From Lentisphaerota bacterium (lineage in GTDB: Bacteria; Verrucomicrobiota; Lentisphaeria; Oligosphaerales; Oligosphaeraceae): DNA of 5,312 nt. The notes below the pieces were generated by a model. It was not told where the DNA came from and searched no databases. It worked only from the letters and a program-made list of their open reading frames with translations. The position numbers and the translations under genes were made by a program. Below, piece by piece: positions 1 to 5,233 of the stretch (positions are counted from its first letter, which is position 1; every line of letters starts with the position of its first letter). The stretch spans positions 1 through 5,312 of the forward strand of contig JAAZKQ010000838.1 of the NCBI GenBank assembly GCA_012799755.1, given 5' to 3'.

Positions 1-80
1 CCTGCACTTTCACAGCCGTGCCGTATCATCTCTGGGCAAATCGCGCTCCCGGCGAAATGATCGTCTGGATCCTTGAGTAA
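1..80 (+). CDS. C-terminal end of a GH127-type (DUF1680) glycosidase, 5' truncated by the window edge
   Basis: The reading frame opens at the window edge (first full codon at position 3) and ends at TAA 78-80, giving 25 residues. The stretch AVPYHLWANRAPGEMIVWI matches the conserved C-terminal strand of GH127/DUF1680 proteins, where a [V/I]PYxxWxNRxPGEMxVW signature is typical. Characterised members of GH127 are beta-L-arabinofuranosidases that release L-arabinose from plant cell-wall glycans. Only the tail is present, so the catalytic cysteine and glutamate region cannot be inspected and specificity cannot be judged. The next gene begins 103 nt downstream on the same strand with no terminator-like hairpin plus T-run between, so co-transcription is plausible. 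Recognition rests on one short but distinctive motif. Other DUF1680-like families such as GH146 share this fold and remain possible. Confidence 0.72.
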   Translation, partial: CTFTAVPYHLWANRAPGEMIVWILE

Positions 81-170
81 GCACGCTCAGCAGGGCGCTC
101 GCGCGTTGCGCTGGCGGCATTTTCGGCGGCGCCATGCGTGCAGGCAGCAGGCAAGCCCCTGGCGGTCATT

Positions 171-175
171 GAGGA
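171..175 (+). promoter_or_regulatory. Shine-Dalgarno deciding the ATG 184 start
   Basis: GAGGA lies 8 nt before ATG 184, an ideal spacing. The same frame stays open back to a TTG at 73, but that start would overlap the end of the glycosidase gene. It would also add 37 residues rich in Arg, His and Gln ahead of the first membrane segment, which does not look like a natural N-terminus. Confidence 0.75.
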
Positions 176-183
176 ATGGCATC

Positions 184-2601
184 ATGACTTTACGCGCCAT
201 CATCATCAGCATCATCGGCGTCGTTCTGCTGTGCAGTTTCACCTTCTTCAACGACATGGTCATCGGCGGCACTTTCCTGGTGGGCAACTTCATGCCCTTC
301 AGCATCATGGGCACGCTGATTCTCTTTGTGCTGCTGGGCAATCCCCTCCTTGCCTGTTTCGGCAAGAACTGGCCATTGAACGGCAAGGAACTGGCCGTCA
401 TCATCACCCTGATCTTCTTCTCCTGCTTCATCCCCGGTCGCGGTCTCATGCACCATTTTGCCAACGTGCTCATGTTTCCGCACCACTACACCCGCACCAA
501 CGCCGCATGGAAAGCCGGCAGCCCACGCATCGCCCTCAATGATATCAGCGACTGGCATGCCGTCGCCGCCCGACTCTCAGCCACCCCCGATGAGTTGCAT
601 TCCGCCGCCGCGCTCATCCGCAAACAGCTCAGCCCCGAGCTGCTGGCCATGCTGGCCGACAGCTCGCCTGGCATACCCGATGCCGATTGCCAATTCCGCG
701 CCATCAGCGAATTCAACCGTATCATCCACGACAAGGCCCTCCACAACGATCTGCGCAACAACCCGCCACCACTGCCCAATTACGCGCGCTATCTCCTCAA
801 AAGCAGCGATGAACAGCTCTCAGAGGAAGAACTCCAGGGGCTCACCCGTGCCGTCTTCGACGTCGCCTTCGCCGGCGCCATCCGCTCGCGCAACCCCGGC
901 GCCGTTGCCCATATCCCGCCGCTCATGCTGGCTAATCCGCGCTTGGACGCCAACGCTCTCGACGGTTTTGTCAACGGCGTCGGCGCGGGCGACGAGCCCA
1001 TCTCCCTGTTCCACGACATCCCCTGGCGCGCCTGGTGGCACACGCTGCTGTTCTGGCTGCCGGTGATGTTCATCATCTGCTGCGCCGCCACCGGCCTGGC
1101 GATGGTGGTTCACCGCCAATGGATCAGCCATGAGCACCTGCCCTATCCCACGGTGGAATTCATGCGCATGCTCATGCCTGAGCCCGGTCAGGTTCTCAGC
1201 AGCATCTTTCGCAATCGGCTCTTTTGGCTTGGCTTGCTACCCGTACTTATCATCCACATGAACAACTGCGCGGCCACTTGGTGGCCTTCCGTGCTCATCC
1301 CCGTCAAACTCAAATTCAACTTCGTGCCTTTGCTCAAATTGGCCCCGACCTATTACCGCTCCGGCATCCATATCTGGGCGCTCTTTGCGCCGACCATCTA
1401 CTTCGTGGTCATCGGCTTCGCCTATTTTCTACCCAAGGACATCTCCCTGTCCCTGGGTATCTCCCCCTTCGCCTACGGTTTTGTGACCGGCAAGCTCGCC
1501 GGCCTCGGCATCGTCATGGGCGCAACCATGTTGAAGCCGACGCTCAGCACCTTCTGCTACGGCGGCGCCTACATCGGCATGTTCGCCGTGCTCATGTACA
1601 CCGGCCGCCGCTACTACGGCTCCGTCCTGCGTCGCTGCTTCGGCCTCAAAGGCGGCGACCCCGTGGAAGTGCACGCTGTCTGGGGCGCCCGCATGGTTAT
1701 TCTTGGCATGATCGCCTTTGTACTGATGACGCGGCTGATTGACCTTGAATGGCCGCTCGCCCTGATGTACATCTCGGGCATGCTGGTGCTGCTCACCGTC
1801 GTCAGCCGGCTTCTGGCCGAAGCCGGCGTCTACTACCTGCACACCTACGTCTTCCCCTGTGCCATTATCTGGGGCTTTCTCGGTGTGCAGTCCCTCGGTC
1901 CCGAACAGATACTCATCATCGGCACCATCTCCTGCGTCACGTTTGTTGATTCGCGCGAATGCTTCATGCCCTACGCCGTCGCCGGTTTCTGCCTGAGCGA
2001 CCGCATGCAGTGCCGCATCGGCAAACTGGCCATCGCCGGCCTGGCCATCATCATCATCGGCCTGGCCGCCGGCGTGCCGGCGACACTCTACTATCAACAC
2101 AAAAATGGCGGTACCCGCAGCGGCGACGGCTGGACCCGCTACACGCCCATGATCGCCATCAACGCCAATATCGAACTGCGCAACACCCTGCAAGCCCAAG
2201 GCGCGCTAAGGATCATCGAAGACCGCAGCCCTTGGGAGCGCATCAAGGCGATCAAACCCGTTGCACCGTCCCTGCTGGCCTTCGCCACTACCTTCTCGCT
2301 GGTGATCCTTTTCACCTTCTGTCGCCATCGCTTCCCTTGGTGGCCACTGCATCCGGTAATGTTCCTGACGCTGGCCACCTACCAGTGCGTCGTCCTGTCC
2401 TTCTCTTTCCTCCTTGGTTGGCTCATCAAATCGCTGGTCACCCGCTTCGGCGGCGGCAAACTTTACCAGGATCTCAAGCCCTTCATGGTCGGCATCGTTG
2501 CCGGCGAATTCCTCGCCGGCGTCATCGCCATCATCATCGGTCTCGTCTACTACTTCACAACCGGCAACCCGCCCAAAAGCTTCGCCATCCTCCGTTCATA
2601 A
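184..2601 (+). CDS. Large polytopic membrane protein of the DUF6785/DUF6784 type
   Basis: Starting at ATG 184 the protein has 805 residues and is strongly hydrophobic. Likely membrane segments are near residues 5-23, 36-58, 69-88, 286-309, 345-362, 394-416, 426-447, 456-473, 502-520, 523-543, 550-568, 614-634, 692-712, 725-749 and 765-790. Between the third and fourth lies a polar, Pro/Ala-rich region (about 98-284). By the positive-inside rule (TLR at the N-terminus, HRQW after segment 4) it would face the periplasm. HRQWISHEHLPYPTVEF (310-326) resembles the conserved R-W-E-L-P motif of DUF6785. The end, with FPWWPLHPV (717-725), GWLIKS (745-750), RFGGGKLYQDLKPF (754-767) and GEFLAG (774-779), resembles DUF6784. 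These families occur in Planctomycetes, Lentisphaerota and relatives and have no established function. A transport role is inference from topology and from the adjacent glycosidase gene. No frameshift or internal stop is seen. Confidence 0.85.
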   Translation: MTLRAIIISIIGVVLLCSFTFFNDMVIGGTFLVGNFMPFSIMGTLILFVLLGNPLLACFGKNWPLNGKELAVIITLIFFSCFIPGRGLMHHFANVLMFPHHYTRTNAAWKAGSPRIALNDISDWHAVAARLSATPDELHSAAALIRKQLSPELLAMLADSSPGIPDADCQFRAISEFNRIIHDKALHNDLRNNPPPLPNYARYLLKSSDEQLSEEELQGLTRAVFDVAFAGAIRSRNPGAVAHIPPLMLANPRLDANALDGFVNGVGAGDEPISLFHDIPWRAWWHTLLFWLPVMFIICCAATGLAMVVHRQWISHEHLPYPTVEFMRMLMPEPGQVLSSIFRNRLFWLGLLPVLIIHMNNCAATWWPSVLIPVKLKFNFVPLLKLAPTYYRSGIHIWALFAPTIYFVVIGFAYFLPKDISLSLGISPFAYGFVTGKLAGLGIVMGATMLKPTLSTFCYGGAYIGMFAVLMYTGRRYYGSVLRRCFGLKGGDPVEVHAVWGARMVILGMIAFVLMTRLIDLEWPLALMYISGMLVLLTVVSRLLAEAGVYYLHTYVFPCAIIWGFLGVQSLGPEQILIIGTISCVTFVDSRECFMPYAVAGFCLSDRMQCRIGKLAIAGLAIIIIGLAAGVPATLYYQHKNGGTRSGDGWTRYTPMIAINANIELRNTLQAQGALRIIEDRSPWERIKAIKPVAPSLLAFATTFSLVILFTFCRHRFPWWPLHPVMFLTLATYQCVVLSFSFLLGWLIKSLVTRFGGGKLYQDLKPFMVGIVAGEFLAGVIAIIIGLVYYFTTGNPPKSFAILRS

Positions 2602-2746
2602 CCACAACGCCGCCGACCGCCCACACCTGCCTGCGGCCCAAACGCCTGTTTTCCAGCTGCGCTGCGAGCTCGCCACCCGCAACGCATCATGACCCGGCAA
2701 ACAGGAGCCAAGCCCGCCTGTGGCGCTATCTGTAAGCCGCGGAACT
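2602..2746. other. Intergenic, no gene supported
   Basis: This is GC-rich sequence directly after the membrane-protein stop. Short open frames cross it (for example ATG 2689 to TAG 2812, 41 codons), but none has a Shine-Dalgarno at useful spacing or a recognisable product. A weak ACAGG/CCTGT pairing (2701-2705 with 2717-2721) has an 11-nt loop and no following T-run, so it is not called a terminator. The region may be decayed coding sequence or plain spacer. Confidence 0.5.
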
Positions 2747-2819
2747 ATGGACAGTATGGACGCAATGGACCTCATGGACAACAGCATGTAGCGTCCACCC
2801 TATCCACCCTGTAGACACG
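2747..2819. repeat. 9-bp-period ATGGAC tandem repeat with a complementary arm
   Basis: ATGGAC occurs four times at exact 9-nt spacing, starting at 2747, 2756, 2765 and 2774, with variable triplets between (AGT, GCA, CTC, AAC). It is followed by a second 9-nt-period block of the complementary motif: GTCCACCCT (2793-2801), ATCCACCCT (2802-2810) and then GTAGACACG. The blocks can pair in register: TGGAC 2775-2779 with GTCCA 2793-2797, and TGGA 2766-2769 with TCCA 2803-2806, leaving a 13-nt loop. Read as codons the first half gives an ATG-rich 15-codon frame (2747-2791) with no Shine-Dalgarno, so coding is unlikely. Function is unknown. Candidates are a dispersed intergenic repeat, a protein-binding array, or an RNA hairpin downstream of the membrane-protein gene. 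Confidence 0.7.
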
Positions 2820-2867
2820 AAAGATGGGGGTCATTGCAAGACAACAGGAAATGGCTTTTATCAATAG

Positions 2868-2879
2868 GTGACCGGTTAC
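2868..2879. promoter_or_regulatory. LacI-type operator-like palindrome, site 1
   Basis: GTGACCGGTTAC is palindromic at 10 of 12 positions around a central CG step, the architecture typical of LacI-family operators. It lies upstream of the promoter-like element and about 100 bp before a LacI N-terminal coding stub. Binding is inferred, not shown. It could instead be part of a decayed insertion-sequence end, because a related copy follows 30 bp downstream. Confidence 0.38.
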
Positions 2880-2897
2880 TGTCCACTCCGTCAAAAA

Positions 2898-2910
2898 GTG
2901 ACCGATGACT
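2898..2910. promoter_or_regulatory. Operator-like direct copy, site 2, overlapping the -35 region
   Basis: GTGACCGATGACT matches GTGACCGGTTACT at 2868-2880 in 11 of 13 positions. The two copies are exactly 30 bp apart, close to three helical turns, which would place bound proteins on the same DNA face. This copy is less symmetrical than site 1 and overlaps the proposed -35 hexamer, so occupancy would block polymerase. The arrangement fits autoregulation by the LacI-family gene that begins at 2970, but the assignment is inference. Confidence 0.33.
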
Positions 2911-2932
2911 CGATTTGCATTTGCTCTATGAT
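2905..2932 (+). promoter_or_regulatory. Sigma70-like promoter ahead of the LacI stub and epimerase
   Basis: ATGACT (2905-2910, four of six matches to TTGACA) and TATGAT (2927-2932, five of six to TATAAT) are separated by 16 bp, putting transcription start near 2939. The start lies about 30 nt before the TTG codon of the LacI stub and about 100 nt before the epimerase ATG. The -10 is good and the -35 mediocre, as expected of a regulated promoter. Sigma-factor consensus in this phylum is assumed to resemble the general bacterial one. Confidence 0.42.
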
Positions 2933-2969
2933 ACGTTACTCATAGCCTGCAATTCTGGGAGATCATGCT

Positions 2970-3020
2970 TTGAAAGTTACGATGGACGACATTGCCAAGC
3001 TGAGCGGTGTATCAAATTAA
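2970..3020 (+). pseudogene. Decapitated LacI-family transcriptional regulator: first 16 codons only
   Basis: TTG 2970 opens a frame reading LKVTMDDIAKLSGVSN and then TAA (3018-3020). VTMDDIAKLSGVS is a textbook LacI-family N-terminus: helix 1 of the helix-turn-helix (DDIAKLSGVS) and the turn. The recognition helix (usually ATVSRVLN) and the whole sugar-binding core are absent. GGGAG at 2957-2961 stands 8 nt before the TTG, so translation initiation signals look intact. Reading on past the stop in this frame shows no continuation of the family, and the epimerase gene begins only 21 nt later. The simplest reading is an internal deletion fusing the start of lacI to the 5' leader of the downstream gene. 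Alternatives are an assembly collapse or a retained leader peptide. Such a short product cannot bind DNA as a normal repressor. Confidence 0.72.
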
Positions 3021-3041
3021 AACACAGGGAGTCGAGCAAAG

Positions 3042-3887
3042 ATGAATGAGCGTATTTTGTTTTCCGGGCACACGATGGGCGCACCTGGCCGGGACATCTT
3101 TGAAGTCATCAAGCTGTTCAAGCAGATTGGTTATGATGGTATCGAAGTGCGGGTGGCCGCCAATGGACAGATTGACAGCGAAAAGATCAGCGATGATGAA
3201 GCCAAGAAGATTCTCGCGGCTGCCGAGCAGGAAGCAATGGCCTTTTCCTGCCTGACCTCCTACTACCAAAACTTTGTTGCGCCCAAAGAACGCGAAAATG
3301 TCATACACAATCTGAAAAGGGTCATAGAAATTGCCGCGATTCTACAGTGCCCGCTGATACGTGTTTACGGCGGCGTCGAGCCATCCAGTCAACAGGGGAT
3401 TTGGTTCAACGATGTCTGGAGCCGCACGGTGAGCGGGATTCAGGAGACCGCGGAATATGCCGCCCGTTACGGCGTGCGCCTCTGCATTGAAACGCACATT
3501 GGCTCGTTGACCATGAGCGTACGGGATACGCTTCGCCTGCTTGAAGACGTCAACATGGCCAATGTCGGCATGCTGTTCGACTATGCCTGGGTGGAATTGG
3601 CCGGGGTGGAAAGCGGGGCGGAGGCCGTGCGCAAAGCCGGCAGGCACATTTTTCATGTCCATGTCAAAGACTGGGTGCTTGAGTCGCGCAGTCCGTTGAA
3701 GAAAAAGTCCTGCCTGATGGGCCAGGGCACCATCCGCTGGGCTGAAGCGTTGGCGGAACTGAAGCGAATCGGCTATACCGGCTATGTCTCTGATGAATAT
3801 GAAAAATACTGGTATCCAGAAGACCTTCCCGAGCCGGAAATCGGCATGAAACATAACCTGGAATACGTGAAAAAGCATCTGCTCTAA
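3042..3887 (+). CDS. Sugar phosphate isomerase/epimerase, xylose-isomerase-like TIM barrel
   Basis: This 281-residue protein has the usual length of the AP-endonuclease-2-like TIM-barrel family (PF01261), which includes IolE, hydroxypyruvate isomerase and tagatose/psicose epimerases. Visible barrel strands and motifs are IGYDGIEVR (29-37), CPLIRVYGG (103-111), YGVRLCIETH (143-152), VGMLFDYAW (175-183), FHVHVKDW (204-211) and the C-terminal GYTGYVSDEYEKYW (244-257). Likely divalent-metal ligands are Glu150, Asp180, His207 and Glu252 or Glu254, by position in the family. It should be cytoplasmic and interconvert a keto-sugar or polyol intermediate; the exact substrate cannot be read off. ATG 3042 is chosen because AGGGAG (3026-3031) lies 10 nt upstream. 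An out-of-frame ATG at 3046 opens only a shadow frame. It sits just after the LacI stub and before an oxidoreductase gene, a common pairing in sugar-acid and inositol catabolism. Confidence 0.88.
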   Translation: MNERILFSGHTMGAPGRDIFEVIKLFKQIGYDGIEVRVAANGQIDSEKISDDEAKKILAAAEQEAMAFSCLTSYYQNFVAPKERENVIHNLKRVIEIAAILQCPLIRVYGGVEPSSQQGIWFNDVWSRTVSGIQETAEYAARYGVRLCIETHIGSLTMSVRDTLRLLEDVNMANVGMLFDYAWVELAGVESGAEAVRKAGRHIFHVHVKDWVLESRSPLKKKSCLMGQGTIRWAEALAELKRIGYTGYVSDEYEKYWYPEDLPEPEIGMKHNLEYVKKHLL

Positions 3888-3907
3888 GGATGGGCATGAA
3901 TATATTT

Positions 3908-3993
3908 GCGCCGTCGGCGCTTAACTATGCTTAACCCCAGGCTTCAGCCTGGGGACAGACACACCCTCCAAAAGAGGTGCCCCGTGGGGGCAC
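3908..3993. repeat. Triple-hairpin palindromic element, REP-like
   Basis: Three inverted repeats are packed into 86 bp. The first is GCGCC 3908-3912 with GGCGC 3916-3920 (3-nt loop). The second is CCCCAGGC 3935-3942 with GCCTGGGG 3947-3954 (perfect 8-bp stem, loop TTCA). The third is GTGCCCC 3977-3983 with GGGGCAC 3987-3993 (perfect 7-bp stem, loop GTG). None is followed by a T-run on either strand, so they are poor intrinsic terminators. The composite look, with short conserved-looking linkers between GC-rich palindromes, is typical of dispersed extragenic palindromic elements moved by RAYT-type transposases. It separates the epimerase from the oxidoreductase and may modulate mRNA stability between them. 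No transposase gene is present here. Confidence 0.7.
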
Positions 3994-4066
3994 TACCGGA
4001 TGCCTGACTAATACAGCGACTGCGCCAAGTTTCATCACAAAGCGTCGCACATTACAAACAAACTGC
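3994..4066. other. Leader before the oxidoreductase gene
   Basis: No convincing -35/-10 pair was found between the hairpin element and the next gene. TAATAC (4009-4014) could serve as a -10, but the expected -35 position falls in the GC-rich third hairpin. The oxidoreductase is therefore most simply read by transcription continuing from the epimerase gene. Confidence 0.4.
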
Positions 4067-4072
4067 AGGAGG
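4067..4072 (+). promoter_or_regulatory. Strong Shine-Dalgarno favouring ATG 4078 over ATG 4075
   Basis: A full AGGAGG precedes two adjacent in-frame ATG codons. The gap is 2 nt to ATG 4075, too short for normal initiation, and 5 nt to ATG 4078, which is acceptable. The second ATG is therefore preferred; the difference is one methionine. Confidence 0.7.
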
Positions 4073-4077
4073 CTATG

Positions 4078-5013
4078 ATGTTCAAGGTTGGTATTGTCGG
4101 CTGTGGCGGAATCGGCATGACGCATGCGCGCACTTGGAAGTCACTCGAAGGGGTACAGGTGTCTGCCGTTGTTGATATGAACCAGGAGAAGGCGGCAGCG
4201 GCGGCTGAAGCATGCAAGTGTCCATACTACTTATGTGCTGATGAGTTGCCGGAAGACCTGGACGCGGTCAGTGTCGTGACCCCGCCCGCAACGCATTTTG
4301 CAATTGCCAAACAGCTGCTTGAGCGCGGCTTTCATGTCTTTTGTGAAAAGCCACTGACCATGGATGTAGCTGAGGGGGAGTTGCTTGATGCATTGGCGAA
4401 GCGGCAGAAAAAAGAGCTTGGAGTCGGTTTCAAAATGCGCTTCGAACCCGTTTTTGTCGAGGCAAAAAAATATTTGCCGGAAATCGGCACGCTGCGTTCG
4501 CTTGTGACCACCAAGCAGCAGGCTTTCAATCCGCGGCCGGAAGGCGCCTGGGTAAAGAAGGTCGGAGCGATGTATGAGCTTTCCATCCATGACTTCGACC
4601 TGATCAGCTTTATTAGCGGCATCTACCCGGAAAAAGTGCTGGGAGCGACGCTGCGGCATACGCGGGGCTGGGAAAAGGAAGACGCCTTTGCGGCGCTGGT
4701 TGAATATCAGCAGGGCGTGACAGCGACCCTGCAGGGCATGTATTGCGAGAAAACCACGTTCTGCTTCCGGGATTTAACCCTCACCTTCCTCGGCGAAAAT
4801 GGCTATATGCGGGTGGAGCGGCCGGATCGAATCATCCTGCACACCAATGACTTTCGCGTGGTCGAGGTGCCGCCCGCGAAAACCAGTTCCTTCGCCTTGG
4901 AGCTTGAGCATTTCCGGCAGGCGGTTTCAGGCAAAGTTGAAAATACCCTGCGGGCCTCGGACGCCGTCCGCATGACCTGGTTGATTGAAGAAATCCGTAA
5001 AGTCGCTTCTTGA
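4078..5013 (+). CDS. Gfo/Idh/MocA family NAD(P)-dependent oxidoreductase
   Basis: From ATG 4078 the protein has 311 residues, slightly short for a family usually near 330-390. The N-terminal Rossmann fold shows VGIVGCGGIGMTHA (4-17) with the GxGxxG nucleotide loop and Asp33 at the end of the second strand (AVVD), which favours NAD(H) over NADP(H). TPPATH (68-73) and CEKPL (89-93) are diagnostic, with Lys91 as the catalytic lysine. The C-terminal alpha/beta domain includes GFKMRFEP (117-124) and YELSIHDFDL (166-175), where His171 is the likely catalytic histidine. The Asp usually four residues before that His is Glu167 here. Family members oxidise or reduce sugars, inositols or their 1,5-anhydro and amino derivatives; the substrate is not deducible. 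It follows the epimerase on the same strand, and the two probably act in one sugar or polyol pathway. Confidence 0.9.
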   Translation: MFKVGIVGCGGIGMTHARTWKSLEGVQVSAVVDMNQEKAAAAAEACKCPYYLCADELPEDLDAVSVVTPPATHFAIAKQLLERGFHVFCEKPLTMDVAEGELLDALAKRQKKELGVGFKMRFEPVFVEAKKYLPEIGTLRSLVTTKQQAFNPRPEGAWVKKVGAMYELSIHDFDLISFISGIYPEKVLGATLRHTRGWEKEDAFAALVEYQQGVTATLQGMYCEKTTFCFRDLTLTFLGENGYMRVERPDRIILHTNDFRVVEVPPAKTSSFALELEHFRQAVSGKVENTLRASDAVRMTWLIEEIRKVAS

Positions 5014-5135
5014 AAAACTCCGGCAATCATCTCTCCGTAGCCAGACAGTGCCCTCGCCGGCAGGCGGTAGCGGTTGTGAGCCCGAATTGACATAGTGAGG
5101 TTTTTGGGTCAAGGAAAGTTTATTCCGGCAACCTC
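5014..5135. other. Intergenic spacer after the oxidoreductase gene
   Basis: No intrinsic terminator with a T-run is visible. TTGACA at 5087-5092 is a perfect -35 hexamer, but nothing resembling a -10 lies 16-18 bp downstream, so it is not called a promoter. The GC-rich segment around 5052-5075 looks like a fragment of a dispersed intergenic repeat, without strong support. Confidence 0.4.
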
Positions 5136-5164
5136 TTGATTTTCAAAAATACTAATGTTATATA
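5136..5164 (+). promoter_or_regulatory. Sigma70-like promoter of the pseudopilin gene
   Basis: TTGATT (5136-5141, four of six matches to consensus) and TATATA (5159-5164, five of six) are separated by exactly 17 bp in an AT-rich island that stands out from the GC-rich surroundings. Transcription would start near 5171, giving a leader of about 60 nt before ATG 5234. Confidence 0.5.
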
Positions 5165-5178
5165 TGAAAGTATATAAC
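5157..5178. promoter_or_regulatory. Perfect 8-bp inverted repeat over the -10 region, operator candidate
   Basis: GTTATATA (5157-5164) and TATATAAC (5171-5178) are exact reverse complements around a 6-bp spacer, TGAAAG. The dyad covers the proposed -10 hexamer and the start site, where a bound dimeric repressor would block initiation. An all-AT stem would make a weak RNA hairpin, so a DNA-binding site is the likelier role. The cognate protein is not identified. Confidence 0.45.
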
Positions 5179-5233
5179 CAGTTCCTAGTTGTTTTTTGTT
5201 TTATCACCCTAAAGAGATTCATGGAGGTGCTTA

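Noticed and set aside
73..183. N-terminal extension of the membrane protein from TTG 73
   Set aside because: It overlaps the end of the preceding gene, encodes an Arg/His/Gln-rich stretch unlike a natural N-terminus, and ATG 184 has an ideally placed Shine-Dalgarno.
196..218. ATC-rich microsatellite-like stretch, recurring near 2044-2060 and 2527-2540
   Set aside because: It is explained by Ile-rich membrane helices using the preferred ATC codon.
1485..1491. GTGACCG inside the membrane-protein gene as another operator
   Set aside because: It is a seven-base match within coding sequence that lacks the palindromic half, so it is expected by chance.
1429..2199. 256-codon open frame on the - strand inside the membrane-protein gene
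   Set aside because: Its His/Asp/Gly/Ala-rich, repetitive composition is that of an antisense shadow of GC-rich codons, and the sense frame has clear family motifs.
1959..2735. 258-codon + strand frame running past the membrane-protein stop
   Set aside because: The product is dominated by His, Arg and Pro, as expected of an out-of-frame reading. It has no Shine-Dalgarno and no recognisable motif.
2689..2814. 41-codon frame across the ATGGAC array
   Set aside because: It has no ribosome binding site, and its composition simply reflects the repeat.
3896..3934. 12-codon frame just after the epimerase (MNIFAPSALNYA), with AAGGA 5 nt upstream
   Set aside because: It is possibly a gene start interrupted by the hairpin element, but it is too short and runs through the first palindrome. 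Chance is the simpler explanation.
3935..3954. Intrinsic terminator at the 8-bp stem
   Set aside because: No T-run follows on either strand, and the downstream gene appears to need read-through.
5087..5092. Perfect TTGACA as a promoter -35
   Set aside because: No -10-like hexamer occurs 16-18 bp downstream; the nearest AT-rich candidate is 26 bp away.
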